Shown: positions 9,711 through 21,112 of the stretch, in pieces
Layout: each line of letters begins with the position of its first letter
How positions within the stretch are numbered: position 1 is the first letter of the stretch
DNA from: Seiridium cupressi
Lineage: Eukaryota; Ascomycota; Sordariomycetes; Amphisphaeriales; Sporocadaceae
Assembly: GCA_036674765.1 (NCBI GenBank)
Contig: JARVKI010000163.1
Location: 1 to 54,290 of the forward strand
Direction of reading: 5' to 3'
DNA length: 54,290 nt
Position numbers and translations under genes: made by a program
Notes under the pieces: model-generated
Told to the model about the DNA's origin: nothing
Databases searched by the model: none
The model's input: the letters and a program-made list of their open reading frames with translations, nothing else

Positions 9711-11349
9711 CTAACCCTCTTTCTCAACCCTGGAGCGGTCATATCTAAGTACACTCTGGAGCAAAACTTCAGCTCCAATGGAACAGTCTTCGGGGCTGGT
9801 ATACTCTGTAGGATTGTGACTGATACCGTTGCGAGAAGGAACAAATATCATGCTCGTAGGACAACGCAGACTGGTGTGAACACTGTCATGCCCAGCACCG
9901 CTGGTCATATCTCTAAACAAGTTGTCACTCGACGTGACTGATGCAGCTGAGGCGCGTACAATTTCAACGCAGTCAGAGTGAAAGGTTGTGGCTGGGGTGA
10001 CTGTATCCGTCTGCCAGACAATAGACTGTGGTTGTCCGGTCGTCCCACCAGCTCTTAGGCCATCAACGTCGCCTCCCGCAGCCAGGATCCCGAAGTCGCG
10101 TTTCATCTCAGTCTCGAGACGCTCGAGTGTCTCGTCGGTCGGGGCGCGTATGTCCAGCTTGAAACGGACGTGGCCAGGAATCGTGTTGACGCTTCCTGGG
10201 CTCGCCACGATGATACCTGTCGTAGCGACAGCAGAGAGTTTGGTCGCCAGCCGATGCGAATGTGCAATAAGATAAGACGAGAGAAGCAGCGCATCTGCGC
10301 GATTCGCTAAAGGCGTGGTCCCAGCGTGGGCTTCTGTTTATATTTGTTACCGACTGCTAGCTGTTAAGATAGTTGCATCGAACAAAGCACATACCCTGAC
10401 CCGTGACATCAACCGTGAACCAGCGATACGCTTGCACGCCTACAACAACTCCCACCTTCTGCTTGTTGGTCTCCAATATAGGCCCTTGCTCGATATGTAA
10501 CTCGAAATGTGCTGCCATGGGCGTATGCAGATGACTAGCAGGTGTAGAGCCAATATACCCAATCCGCTCGAGTTCAGACTTCATCGTAGCGGAGCCCCCA
10601 CCGACCTCTTGCAGCTGATGAGCCCGCTCAAGTGGGATCTTACCTGCCCATACACCCGACGCTATCATAATGACGGGGAATCGTGCACCCTCCTCGCTAC
10701 GCCGTGTACGACCCAGGTCAGTAAGATTGCGCAATTAGAGGATCATATGGTCGGATATCCACAAAGTGGAAATTGCTGTACAGCACTCTAAGTCAAGCTA
10801 GGTCACTCACTTGGTCCAATTCACCACACCAACCGGGAACTCGGTCTCGACTTTATGGTCTTTTAGAACTTGCAGCATTTCTATGCCGGCTAGAACCCCC
10901 AGGATACCGTCATAGCGGCCACCACGGGGCTGGGTGTCGAGATGGGACCCTGCAAAGGTTGCAGGGCCATCTTTCTGCCCTGCACGTACCGCGAAGATGT
11001 TCCCCATCTCATCGATGGTCACATTGCATCCCAATGACTTGGTCTTCTCCACGAACCAGTCCCGAGCTTGCTTGTCCGCATCACTCAAGGCGAGGCGGCA
11101 CATGCCAGTTTCGCTTGACGCACTGTGAAGAAGGTGCGTCAGCTTCGAACAAACAATTCTAAAAGAACACCAAACGAGTGTCACAGTATCTCTGCTAGGA
11201 ATCGTGGCAACCTACCTGCCCCATCTCTGGCCAGTCCCGAAAGTGCAGGAATGATGCAACTCGGACAAAAGGCGCTCGCGGTTAACTTTCAGCGCCTGCA
11301 GGTCACTATCTTGCATCTCCCGGGTTCGGGTGCTGCATGGTTTGGTCAT
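9711..11349 (-). CDS. M20-family N-carbamoyl amidohydrolase (carbamoylase / beta-ureidopropionase-like)
   Basis: Four exons, 11349-11216, 11122-10811, 10696-10395 and 10333-9711, join in frame at GT-AG sites to give 456 residues. The start is taken as the ATG at 11349; others at 11316 and 11421 are possible. Metal-ligand motifs of the M20 hydantoinase/carbamoylase subfamily are all visible: GSHLDTQPRGGRYDG (His and Asp of the di-metal site), NEEGARFP (restored exactly by splicing exons 2 and 3), HIEQGP, AHAGTTP, and GAGHDSVH followed by the final His in GISHNP. Members hydrolyse N-carbamoyl amino acids, N-carbamoyl-beta-alanine or allantoate to the amine plus CO2 and ammonia. Substrate specificity cannot be told from motifs. 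The gene is complete, on the same strand as the upstream Dabb and nucleobase permease genes, and fits a nitrogen-salvage role. Confidence 0.9.
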
Positions 11350-12140
11350 TGTTGGAACATTGCACCGGCGCGCGAGGGAGGTGAATGAGTGGCAATATGA
11401 AAGCTTGGTCCGGAATGCCATGAATGTGTTTTTTACTTGATGCAAATAATGATATAGTCTCACTTGTAGCTTTCCTGACGTTAGTACACTTCGGTACGCT
11501 GAGTATACAATTCGGCATTTGGGTCTTATCTTAGTCCGGAGTGACTGAGGCGGTCTCGCTAAAAGCCGACCCATAGTATAATTGTGATTCAACCTAGTCT
11601 ACATAGTTGCCCGATAGCCGTGGCGGGCGATGTGGACTTTGATTGGCCCCCATTCAGAAACGTAGGCTTCACAGTGCCCGATCCGCCGAAACTATAAACT
11701 TCGGCTTTAGGAATCAAATCGCGTAGATATCAATCCAGGGATCCCGAAACTGTATGGGAAGCAACGCTTGTGGCCCCTTGGCTGCTAGGAGGGACTGATC
11801 ATGACGGTCGACCATTACTGCACCGTGCTTTATTAAATGCGGTTTCGAATCTAAAACGGAGTCGCCGCAAAACAGTCCATGCCATCATTACCACCATCAA
11901 TCTCGCCCTCAAGATCTATAGAATCAAAAGCAACACTAAGTTATGATAACCAAATAGTTAGTAATTTATATCTTATTACTTGACTCATGATATAAATTAT
12001 AATAAATCCCGGGTCATCCACATCTGAAATCTCGGATAAAACCACTGACAAGGAGGCGAGTTTGCCCTCGATACTATCGGTCTTGCCCAGCCGTGTCAGA
12101 GCGTCAATTCTTGGAGCCATCCGTTGATGAGCATGGCCAG
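11350..12140. other. Intergenic, 5' flank of the carbamoylase
   Basis: No gene. Two HGATAR-type words (near 11526 and 11610) lie in the first 270 bases, a density that could be chance. The remainder holds only short frames. Confidence 0.4.
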
Positions 12141-12452
12141 CTAAAAAGTACCCATTCCCAACATCCACGTGGTAGGTTTTCTGTCCATGGCACGAATAGT
12201 ATCTGCCAGGGGTGGGATGATGACATGCGAGAAGCTTGACGGGAACCTGTGGAACATTAAGTTTGATACCTTGGACGGAGGGTTCTCCCATGGCTGTAGG
12301 GTGGTGGCCAGAGATAAGACTAGGATATCGTTGATGGCTAGGTTATCAAACCTATCGCTGAGATGCTTAGCGACATCATCAGTGCTGCTTACGTCGTGGG
12401 GAATGCGTCGGAGGCGGTAAACTAAACGACAGCCGGGATCGCATTCGACCAT
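12141..12452 (-). pseudogene. N-terminal fragment resembling a fungal lipase/NLR-type leader region
   Basis: A minus-strand frame starting with ATG at 12452 reads CRLVYRLRRIPHDVSS, then DILVLSLATTLQPWENPPSK and VSNLMFHRFPS before losing meaning. I associate this wording with the leader of fungal proteins that carry an alpha/beta-hydrolase (SERAC1-like) domain followed by repeats, where a segment of the type SLATxLxPWExPPTKVAT precedes the hydrolase. No hydrolase, NB-ARC or repeat part follows on this strand, so it is at best a broken 5' fragment. The assignment is from memory and weak. Confidence 0.3.
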
Positions 12453-13197
12453 GCTTTGACTCGCAATTGACGTATACCTCCGCTACAGGGCTAGTCGGAT
12501 TCTCGGAAGCAGTATCAAGAGGCCACTGCACGTTGCAGAACATGATGGACGAAATCATGGGCGGAAAGCGCGACCTCAAATATGCCTATAGCCTCCGGCG
12601 TCAGGCTGGGATTGCTACAGACACGTTTGCCGCTATCCACGCCTGAATGACCAAGGGGGTCCGATTTCAAGCACCGCAACGAGAGTAGCTGGCTACGGCA
12701 GGAGTTCAACCAGCTCTGCATCACAGGCGTTTGGGGGACAGAACAGATACCTAGAGTAAATGGGAGAGATTGCTGTGTCGTGGCTAAGGTCAGTGCAAGA
12801 TGCTAACCAGTATTGACGCGATGAGGTGAGACTCGGAATCTCGCTAAGTAGTCTATGTCTACTTGGAGGTCTATGATATGCGCTATATTCTCAACATGAG
12901 TCGACGGTCGACGGAGACTCATGGAGAACCCCCATCCAGACATGGTCCATTTCTTGTCATCTTTGTAACTAGGCCACTGGAGCTTGAGCATCCCCTCATT
13001 CTTCATAGACAATACACTGTTTTTCACCCATTGTGTGCCGTTTCAAAACAAGATCGCATTAGAGATAGTAGTTTTCCACGTCTCATGGTATCACCGTCCC
13101 CAGGCTGAGAATACAAACATGCTAAACGCAAGACAAGACGAAAGACATCTCACTCGAATCATCGACCCAGAAACGATCCCACACTTTATCCGAACAC
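12453..13197. other. Intergenic between the relic and sfh5
   Basis: Several motif-free reading frames on both strands. I see no gene, RNA or repeat that I could defend. Confidence 0.4.
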
Positions 13198-14359
13198 TTA
13201 TTCCAACGACGTCGTTTTCCCCTGGGCCTGGAGATCCTCGCCCTTACCACCATAAACAGTCGGCAGCTTCTCGCCCAGCTTCTCGACCTTGTTATCAGTA
13301 AACTCATGAGCCAAGGCCTCACCATTGCTCATAGGATGGAACTTCTTGATGGTCTTGGGAGCGACGAATAGCTTCATTACCCCGTACATGAATCCCATGA
13401 TGGCCGGAACGTTAATGAAGAACTTCTCCTGCAGCAGCTCAGGGTAGGTCAACCCAAAGACTCGGATGGTTTCCTTTGAAGCGGCCTTGACGGCAGGGTT
13501 CTGGCGGAAAAAGCTGAGAGACTTGTAGTCGTGGACTTGGTAGATCTTGTAGGGGTCCTCTGCGGCCGTAATTGGTTTCGTGGCGGTGGAGAGGGAAAGC
13601 TCTTGGAGTGCTAGCTCCATGAGTGCGGCACGCCAAGCGATGAACCTGTGGGTATCGGTTAGTCCGCGATTCACAAGACCATTTCATTGTGTACAGGCTT
13701 TCGGGCTGTGGGGACATGCATATTACAATCGAGAAGCACCAAAAAACTTACTCGTCAACATCGCCAAAAGTGCTTTCCATGGACTTCACGATTCCGTAGA
13801 TATTCCACGTAAAGACCTCCTTAGTTTCAGGGGTCTCGCCACCATATGAGGTGACGTAGCCAAGGCCATCGAACTTTTCCTTGCTGAACTTCTTGGTAAG
13901 AGAATCCAGGGGCTTCAGCCTTGCTCGCCATTCCAGCGTCTTAGTCAGCTGATCCTTGGCCTTAGTGAGGTCTCCATCGTTAGCATTCAGATACTTCTGC
14001 AAGACGATCTGGGACGGAACATGTGTGTCGGGGTCTGCAAGAGTGACGCCCCAGATCTCCGGGTGGCTGTTGGCTTTAGCGGTGGCCCACAGCTCTTGTA
14101 GTGGAGTCGCAGTTTTCTCGCTGGCGGGAGCTTCGGACTTCTCTGTGGCTTTCTCTGTAGTGACAGGAGTACTCTCCGATGTTGCTGCCGCTGCCGCTGC
14201 CGTGGTCGTGGCTGGTTCTGCTGGCTTCTCCGCGGTAGCAGGGACGGCGGCCTCACTTGTCTCAGGGGCTGTGACGCCGGTAGGTTCGGTTGGCATCTTC
14301 TGAGATTCGGTAACCGGCTCAGCGGCTTTTACCGGTGCAGCAGCCTCTACGTCGGTCAT
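13198..14359 (-). CDS. sfh5: Sec14-like phosphatidylinositol transfer protein Sfh5
   Basis: Two exons, 14359-13752 and 13645-13198, joined by a 106-bp intron (GTAAGT...CACAG), give 351 residues. The first 85 or so residues are a low-complexity Ala/Pro/Glu/Thr-rich tail with long alanine runs. A CRAL-TRIO N-terminal part (SQIVLQKYLNANDGDL, then LTKTLEWRARLKPLD) follows, and the lipid-binding Sec14 domain ends with EKFFINVPAIMGFMYGVMKLF, KKFHPMSNGE and LPTVYGGKGEDL. That ending is characteristic of Sfh5, a non-classical Sec14 homologue that moves phosphatidylinositol between membranes (some members also bind haem) at the ER and cell periphery. It is intact and looks like a conserved core gene, a useful landmark among accessory genes. 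The start is the first ATG; no alternative is needed. Confidence 0.88.
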
Positions 14360-15452
14360 GATTTCAATACGCTGAGGTAATGCGCTTCACGTAAGACTCT
14401 GTAGATCGTGCAAGGTTTAATTGTGAAACAAACAATCAGTTGTTTGCTTCCGGTCGTCAAGACGATAATCGGAAGATCTGATAAGCTAGCGGCGATAACC
14501 GGAGGTCGGAAACTCATCGCTTCCGATGCGCCGCTCTGCGTCGGCGATAACGATACCAAGATCACTCCGGTTCACGAAATTCCAATCACAAAAGTGGCAC
14601 TCCGTGATGCTAGGTTTTCCACTTTCTTGGGGTCAGGTACGACTGACTATCAAGATAGCGAATGACACTCAGTATAGGTTCATTGCTTGTTGTGCCTCGG
14701 AACCGGACGAGTCTATCATACTTGGAACGGGACCTGCTGCGTTACTAAGTGGTGGTGGAATGTATACAGGTACATTACTTGGCATCTTTGCCACTACTGA
14801 CGGTGGAGCATAACTGAAACTACATACCAATAGCGCAGGGAGTGGCAAGGGGGGGTCTTCGTTTATTATTGAGCATCGTAACCTTACTAATATATTACAT
14901 ATAAAAAGCACATTTGATGCCATATTGGACATACGCACGTATGTTTTGAATTTACGCAATGCACTTTGTTCGATGATAATTGCTTTAGCGATGTATCGCA
15001 GGGTACAAGCCCCGTGAGCACCACAGTACCGCTGAGGCGCGACGGTCAAGTGCTAACGCTAGCTGGTGGGTAACAGTATAGCCATCCGCTATCCGGGGCC
15101 CACTTTCTGAAGCGACGTTCTGGGCCTTGAGCAGCACTTGGAACGGGAATCTGTATTGTTTCATTTCATACTCCCCAAGCAAGTTAGTGTCCCGCCAGAG
15201 GCTGGCTCCGGATCAGCCTGCGGAGGCTCCGCGTACATTAGGCCGCGACTGCTCTTGAGGTGCACAGCCAACATGTCCACCAACCATGGTCGGCTAAATA
15301 TCCCCCGCCGCTGACTAGAGCCGCGGGCTGAGCAGCCCCCACGTGGTCCGAATGCATCGCTGCGAGAATTGGCGATTCAACCCTCTCGTAGCCTCACCAA
15401 TCTCACAATTTCGTCACTGTCGCATGTCGCTTGTTGCGAGTGGTGAGTCGCC
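14360..15452. other. Intergenic between divergent sfh5 and the HET gene
   Basis: About 1.1 kb. Promoters of both divergent genes must lie here. No protein motif or RNA gene is seen. A GC-rich imperfect palindrome with CCGCCGCTGACTAGAGCCGCGG sense (about 15306-15328) is present just upstream of the HET gene. Confidence 0.4.
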
Positions 15453-18159
15453 ATGCGATTGCTCTCAAGGCAAGAGGACGGGCGGGCCTCGCTCACCTCT
15501 GAATTCATTAACGAAGCTCCGCTGTACGCCATCCTGTCGCATACCTGGGGCAGCGACGATCACGAAGTTACATTCGAGGATATCGCCACGGATACCGGAA
15601 GGGAGAAAAAGGGATACCGCAAGATCGATCTCTGCGGAAGGCAGGCTGCCAACGATGGCTTGCAGCACTTCTGGGTTGATATCTGCTGCATCAATAAATC
15701 AAACGCCACTGAGCTTCAAGAGGCAATTACGTCCATGTTCCGATGGTACAGAGACTCGGCTCGTTGCTATGCTTACTTGTCGGACGTTCACCACAATCAC
15801 CTTGACTCAACAGCCTGGGTATCGGCATTCCGGAGAAGCCGATGGTTTACTCGTGGCTGGACGCTCCAAGAACTCCTAGCTCCACCATCGGTAGAGTTCT
15901 TCCACAAGGACGGCAAGAGACTGGGCGATAGGAAGTCCCTTGCTAGTCTTTCATATGAGATCACGAATGTTCCGATGGATGCTTTGAAAGGCCGACCGCT
16001 GCACGAGTTCAGTGTCGATGAGCGTATGCTCTGGGCAACAGGCCGCGAAACGAAACGCAAGGAGGACCGTCCATATTCGTTGTTTGGGATTTTTGGTGTT
16101 TCCATGTTCCTGAATTATGGTGAAGGGGAGGACCTTGCGATGAGCAGACTTGGCAAAGAAATATACCCGCATCCGGGAACTAAGGGTGAGTAAGTTGAGA
16201 TGTGTGACAGGATATATCATTGACATGGAGACTTTAACAGATTTGGACGCTCACCGCATCATACCGTTAGGTAGGAACAAAGGCTTTGTTGGCAGAGAAT
16301 ACATTCTTGATAAACTAATGGAGATGATACTTCCGGCCGACGATTCTCAGGACTGTCAACGGGTGGCAGTTGAGGGCCTCGGAGGTGTCGGCAAGACCCA
16401 AATTGCCCTAGAAGCTGCCTATCGTGCACACGAAAAATCTGCCAAGTGCTCGATCTTCTGGGTTCCGGCCGTCAGTAGGGTTTCCTTCGAAAACGGGTAC
16501 CGCGACATCGGTCAAGCGCTTAAGCTACCGGGGATCGATAGCGAAAATGCGAATGTGAAGACCCTAGTCAAAGCCGCTCTCACTAAGATCTCCAGTAGCT
16601 GGCTATTGATCATCGACAACGCCGATGACACAGAGCTGCTATCTGGTGACTTCAACAGCTATGCTTTACTCGATTATCTTCCCTTCAACACCAAGGGTTC
16701 CATTCTCATCACAACACGTAATCACGAAGTCACCGTAGGCTTTGACGTACCCCCTAGCCAGACACTTGTAATAGACGCAATGTCCGAGGATGAAGCATTG
16801 AGGATGCTAGGAAATGCGGTCAAGCCAAATCAGTTACGTGACATCGAAAGCACAAAGGCCTTGCTCGACCTTCTGGCTTACTTACCATTAGCGATTAAGC
16901 AAGCATCAGCTTATATGTCCCGCACAAGGATATCGACCAAGGATTGCCTGGCATCATATCGATGTTCGGATCAGAGCCGAGTCGACCTCTTGAGCAGGAA
17001 CTTCGAAGATCGAGGCAGATACCAAGAGATTTCCAACCCGATTGCTACGACCTGGCTTATCTCATTTAGCCATGTTGAGAGGAATTATCCATTAGCGGCA
17101 AGATAGTTAAAATATCTCTCTTTCTTTGCTGAGAAGGATATTCCGAAATCATTGATTTCTGTAAAGGATGACAAGACAGAGTCTGAGTTCGAGTCAGTTG
17201 AGGCACTGTAGCTTGGAGAAGAGGCTTTGGGCCGAGAACACTCAGACACGCTTATAATCAGGAGTAGTCTCGCAGATGTGTGGAGGAGACTAGGTCGGTA
17301 TGAAGAGGCAGAACAAGTCCTCAGACGGATAGTCCAGTTGACATCAGCGGAGCCAAATTCGAGGTATAAAGACACCCTTGTAAACATGGTTCGCCTAGTA
17401 GATGTGCTAGAAAGGACAAAAAAAAAATACGACGAAGCAGAACAGATGGGTCGAGAAACACTACAGCTAATGCAGGAGCAACTGGGAGTAAGGGATCCCG
17501 CGACGCTTAACGCCATCGGTAATTATGCTGGTGTACTAGGAAAACTGGAAAGGTTCCAGGAGGCTGAGTACTACTTTTGACGGGCCCTCAAGGTAACTGG
17601 AGAAGTGCTTGGCTGTCAACATCCAGACACACTTATCAGTATGATCAATCTGGCATGGGTGCTCGAGGCTCTACGGAAGTACCAAGAGGCGGAACGATTA
17701 CATCGGCAGGCATTCAACACATGAAAAAGGGAGAATATCCCTCACCATCCCGATGCCATAACCATTGCAAGAAAACTAGCTTGATTACTTGAGAAACTCG
17801 AGGAGTACAACGAGGCAGAGCACATCAATCGGGAAATACTATGGCTCTCAAAGGAGAGTTTAGGTCCAAGTCACCGTCAGGCCCTTTTTGCGCTGGAGAA
17901 GCTTGCAGTTTTACTCAACAAGTTAGGAAGGTATGAAGAAGCAGGGGAAATATATGGACAGGAACTTGAGGTTCGGAAAGATAGATTTGGCCCTGAGCAT
18001 CCGAGCACCTTGGTATGTATGGAGGATCTGGCTTATGCGCTTGAGAGGCAGGGCAGGCATGAAGATGCTCAATCATTGCGCGAAGTGTATCCGACACACT
18101 TGCCGAATAAACAGAAAGACCTAGACGGGAAGTGTCTGTCATACTGGCACGCAACGTAA
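15453..18159 (+). pseudogene. HET-NB-ARC-TPR (fungal NLR-type) gene with five in-frame stops
   Basis: Exon 1 (15453-16185) and exon 2 (16241-18159) are joined by a 55-bp GTGAGT...ACAG intron and keep one frame for 884 codons. The HET domain shows its three blocks: YAILSHTWG, FWVDICCINKS, and RGWTLQELLAPP. The NB-ARC domain has the P-loop GLGGVGKTQ, the Walker B-like LLIIDNADD, GSILITTRN, and LPLAIKQASAYM. Repeats of the kinesin-light-chain TPR type follow (GRYEEAEQ, KKYDEAEQ, ERFQEAE, RKYQEAER, EEYNEAEH, GRYEEAGE, with HPDT/HPST spacers). Such proteins trigger programmed cell death on non-self recognition. The frame is cut by TAG at 17104 and 17209 and TGA at 17578, 17722 and 17782, with no frameshift. 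What could still be made is a 532-residue HET-NB-ARC protein without the TPR sensor. Confidence 0.85.
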
Positions 18160-18615
18160 AATACCCCAGGACCAATTGCAACAAGAAGAGCTTCTCATTT
18201 CCTCCTACCCTATAGTGAATGAAAAATAAAGAGCGCCACTACATCGCATTCACATCATATTGTGGTCACCGTACTCTCATTCACAATGATTGAACGCTTA
18301 ATATGTGTTCACCTAACACCGTGAAGCTCATTTCACTATTATAAACTTAATCGACCATGAATTCAGTGCATCCAGGTATAAAGCGGAAAGCTGACTTTAA
18401 TATTCCAGGCGTTCCGCTTGAGGAGAACTCAGTCATCATCACTCTAAATGGGGGGCAAACAAGTAGTTGAGCATCCTTTTCTAGCCCAACACAGATGCAA
18501 TTCTCTTCAGGAGTGGCACCGACGAAAGAACTAAAAGAATCATGTATTGACAATGCCTGCTACTCAGACACTAACGCCACTACATTTCAGTGATTCCATT
18601 CCACCAGTCTGATTC
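18160..18615. other. Intergenic
   Basis: About 450 bases between the convergent NLR-type pseudogene and the amine oxidase. No gene, repeat or terminator hairpin stands out. Confidence 0.5.
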
Positions 18616-20272
18616 TTAACCATCGGACTCATATATCAAAAAGCTACTCGTCGTCCACCCATTCGTCACATTATACTCCGTTATGTCCGTAGTCCCATGG
18701 AGTACCTCATACCTCACCATTGGTCCGAGAGGTGTTGTACCGTTACCAGAGCTGTGATTCGTACTTAGCAATGCAGCTATCCGCAAGCCGACCTCTTGAC
18801 CTTCAAACCAACCTCCTTGTAGGAAGCCATAGTACTCGGCAGAATTAGCCTCGCCAGCGAACCATAGTCGGTCGAGATTTGCTCTCAAATTCTGGTGCTT
18901 CTCAAGCGTCATACCTACAGGCCAGTTACTATAGGAGCCAAACGCCCATCTACAATAAGATTAGAATTGGTAAAATTTCATTTAGCGATGCAGTCGATAC
19001 TCACTCTTCTTGGCTCCATCTCGGACAATGAAAAGCAATAGGTTCCGGAATCTCGATGTCGGGAAACATGGTCCCTAACACGGCTAGGCATTCAGTTTTG
19101 GTTTGCTCATCCGACTGTTGTTCGACTCGATAGGATTCAGGTCCGACAAGTGTGACGAAGATGATATTGGACCCCTCCAGGAACCCAGGTGTCGACAAGG
19201 ATTGCCAGACTGGATAATACCCGCGCGTGTCGGGGTCAGCATAGAGGAAGAACTGAGTATCTGGATCCCAGAATGTTTCGTCGAACTGCAGGAAGATCTT
19301 GGTATACGTGCCCATCTCAAACATCTCAATCGCCTCCCTCTTCCAACGTGGGAGAGGAGGTTCAAAATTGACCACATCGTTCTGTAAAACCCCGAGCGAG
19401 AAGGTGCATACAGCATGGCCTGCCTCAATGCATCCGCCATCGTCGAGATCGATTACGACTCCATCATCGGAGTACGTGATTCCCGTGACTACAGTATTTA
19501 GTAAGAGTCGCGAGTCGTCTTGAACAAGAAACTCATTCGCTTCGCCGATGATGAAAGAGTTGAAGCCTCGCTGGTCAGTGACGAAGTTGTTCGCGTCTCC
19601 AAACTGGTTGAATGTAACGTTGGACCCCGCAATGCCGAACGCAAAACTACTTTCTTCGGGCGGATAAGAGGTCTCCCAGTCCCAACTCCACCATTCAACA
19701 GCCTGAGCTTGCATGTCCTTTTTAGGTTTCCAATCGCTTAGGCGAAATCCAGTTCGTGCATCGGTATCTTGGAGGTTGTCGGTTAAAATGGACCCCGCAT
19801 CGTCCTCTGCAGCTGCGTACATGGTGTCCCACGTGTCGAGAAGCGCCGAGAAGTCATTGTATCCAGTCGCTTCGTAAGTGAGGATAGAGCTGTAGTTGGA
19901 ATAGGTATTGTTGAGTTGGTATTTCTTGCCGAATGTCCAGATCGGGTTCTCGGGCCCATCGGCGCCTAAACCTTGAATCCAGTTCGCGCCGAGCTCAATG
20001 GTATACGGGGACCCATCCTCACTCGTGCCAAAAGTTGTGTGCGCAACCCGGCCGCCGATGTAGTCGTTGCGTTCAATGATGAGGAAATCCGTGATTGAGG
20101 CATTCGACAATGCTTGCGCCGCAGTGATGCCAGTAACACCTGCGCCAAGAATAGCAACCTGAGTCTTGCGGCAGCTGGTAGTGTCCCTCGTTTGACATGC
20201 TGGGGACGGTGCTCCGACTGATAAACAGTATGATAATGCAATTAGGCGATATAGTAGCCAATTGAGAGACAT
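18616..20272 (-). CDS. Secreted FAD-dependent polyamine/amine oxidase
   Basis: Exons 20272-19005 and 18949-18616, joined by a 55-bp intron, give 533 residues. The first 20-25 residues (MSLNWLLYRLIALSYCLSVG) look like a signal peptide. Next is the dinucleotide-binding motif VAILGAGVTGITAA with IIERNDYIGGRV, then LGANWIQGLG, all typical of the flavin amine oxidase family, and near the C-terminus WFAGEANSAEYYGFLQGGWFEG, which holds the second FAD contact and substrate tunnel. Several NxS/T sites suggest a glycosylated exported protein. Fungal members oxidise spermine, spermidine or their acetyl forms, releasing hydrogen peroxide and an aldehyde. The gene is intact, with normal length. It is convergent with the dead NLR gene and nearly 840 bases from the membrane-protein gene on the other side. 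Confidence 0.88.
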
Positions 20273-21112
20273 GTTGGCTCCTTACGAATCCCTTGGAGTT
20301 ATGAAGAAGGGTCACGGCAACCGTCAATGTCTGCAATGCTGCCAATCTCGTGTTATCGCTACATGATATTCTCAAGGCAGTTCACCTCGAGTAGCGAGGG
20401 GTCGTCTGCTATATACGACACTCTACAGTAAATGCTACTCTGCATGTGATATCCGCACTATGTGACACCATGGAAACGCACTAGTTACACTTCACTTCGG
20501 AGGTTTCGCCAGGTCTTACGCTGTTCGTAGCTGCCGAGCGGCCTAGAGGTAATGCCTGCTGGCCACATATCGTCCAGTAGCTAAAAGCATAGAGACCAAA
20601 CTCAATGTAGGTTGCCTTACGAGCGTAAATGTCCCCTTCTAACCCTCCACAATTCGTCTTGTTCATGGCAAAGCCAGGCTGATCAGCCCGAGGCGGGGTT
20701 ACAAGTAGGATCGACCCCCACATGCCAGCTTTTGCAAGCCACACGCTATTCAATGCAAAGCTTCGGCGATAATTCTGACGATGCTGGGCATACATTCCAC
20801 CTTAGCTTTACAACAGTGGATTGACAACGAGTATGCCAGGAATGTTGATTTCCTTGATTATGTTCTAGTGTTGAACAACTGACAGACTCGTACGTTGCAG
20901 CAGTAAGTCACATCTGCTTGTGTATGGTGCAAAAAGTGACGAAATGTAAATAGATATAGGTTCAAGAATGCCTTGCTCAGCCCAACTGTCGGTCTAACTG
21001 AATTTGATTAATGACGAGGCTCGCCGCCACGCAATGCACTGCCCCGCGCTTATATTTTAGCAACTGAGACCTGAATGTTAGCACCTGAGTAACTCAATCT
21101 CACCAATTCGCA
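20273..21112. other. Intergenic between divergent genes
   Basis: Divergent promoter region of the amine oxidase (-) and the membrane protein (+). A TATA-like TTATATTTTA lies at about 21049-21058, some 60 bases upstream of the membrane-protein ATG. No further gene is supported. Confidence 0.4.

Noticed and set aside
13956..14303. Long plus-strand frame opposite sfh5
   Set aside because: It is the mirror of the Ala/Pro-rich low-complexity leader of sfh5.
20481..20795. Minus-strand frame upstream of the amine oxidase
   Set aside because: No recognisable domain, and it lies in the expected promoter region of two divergent genes.
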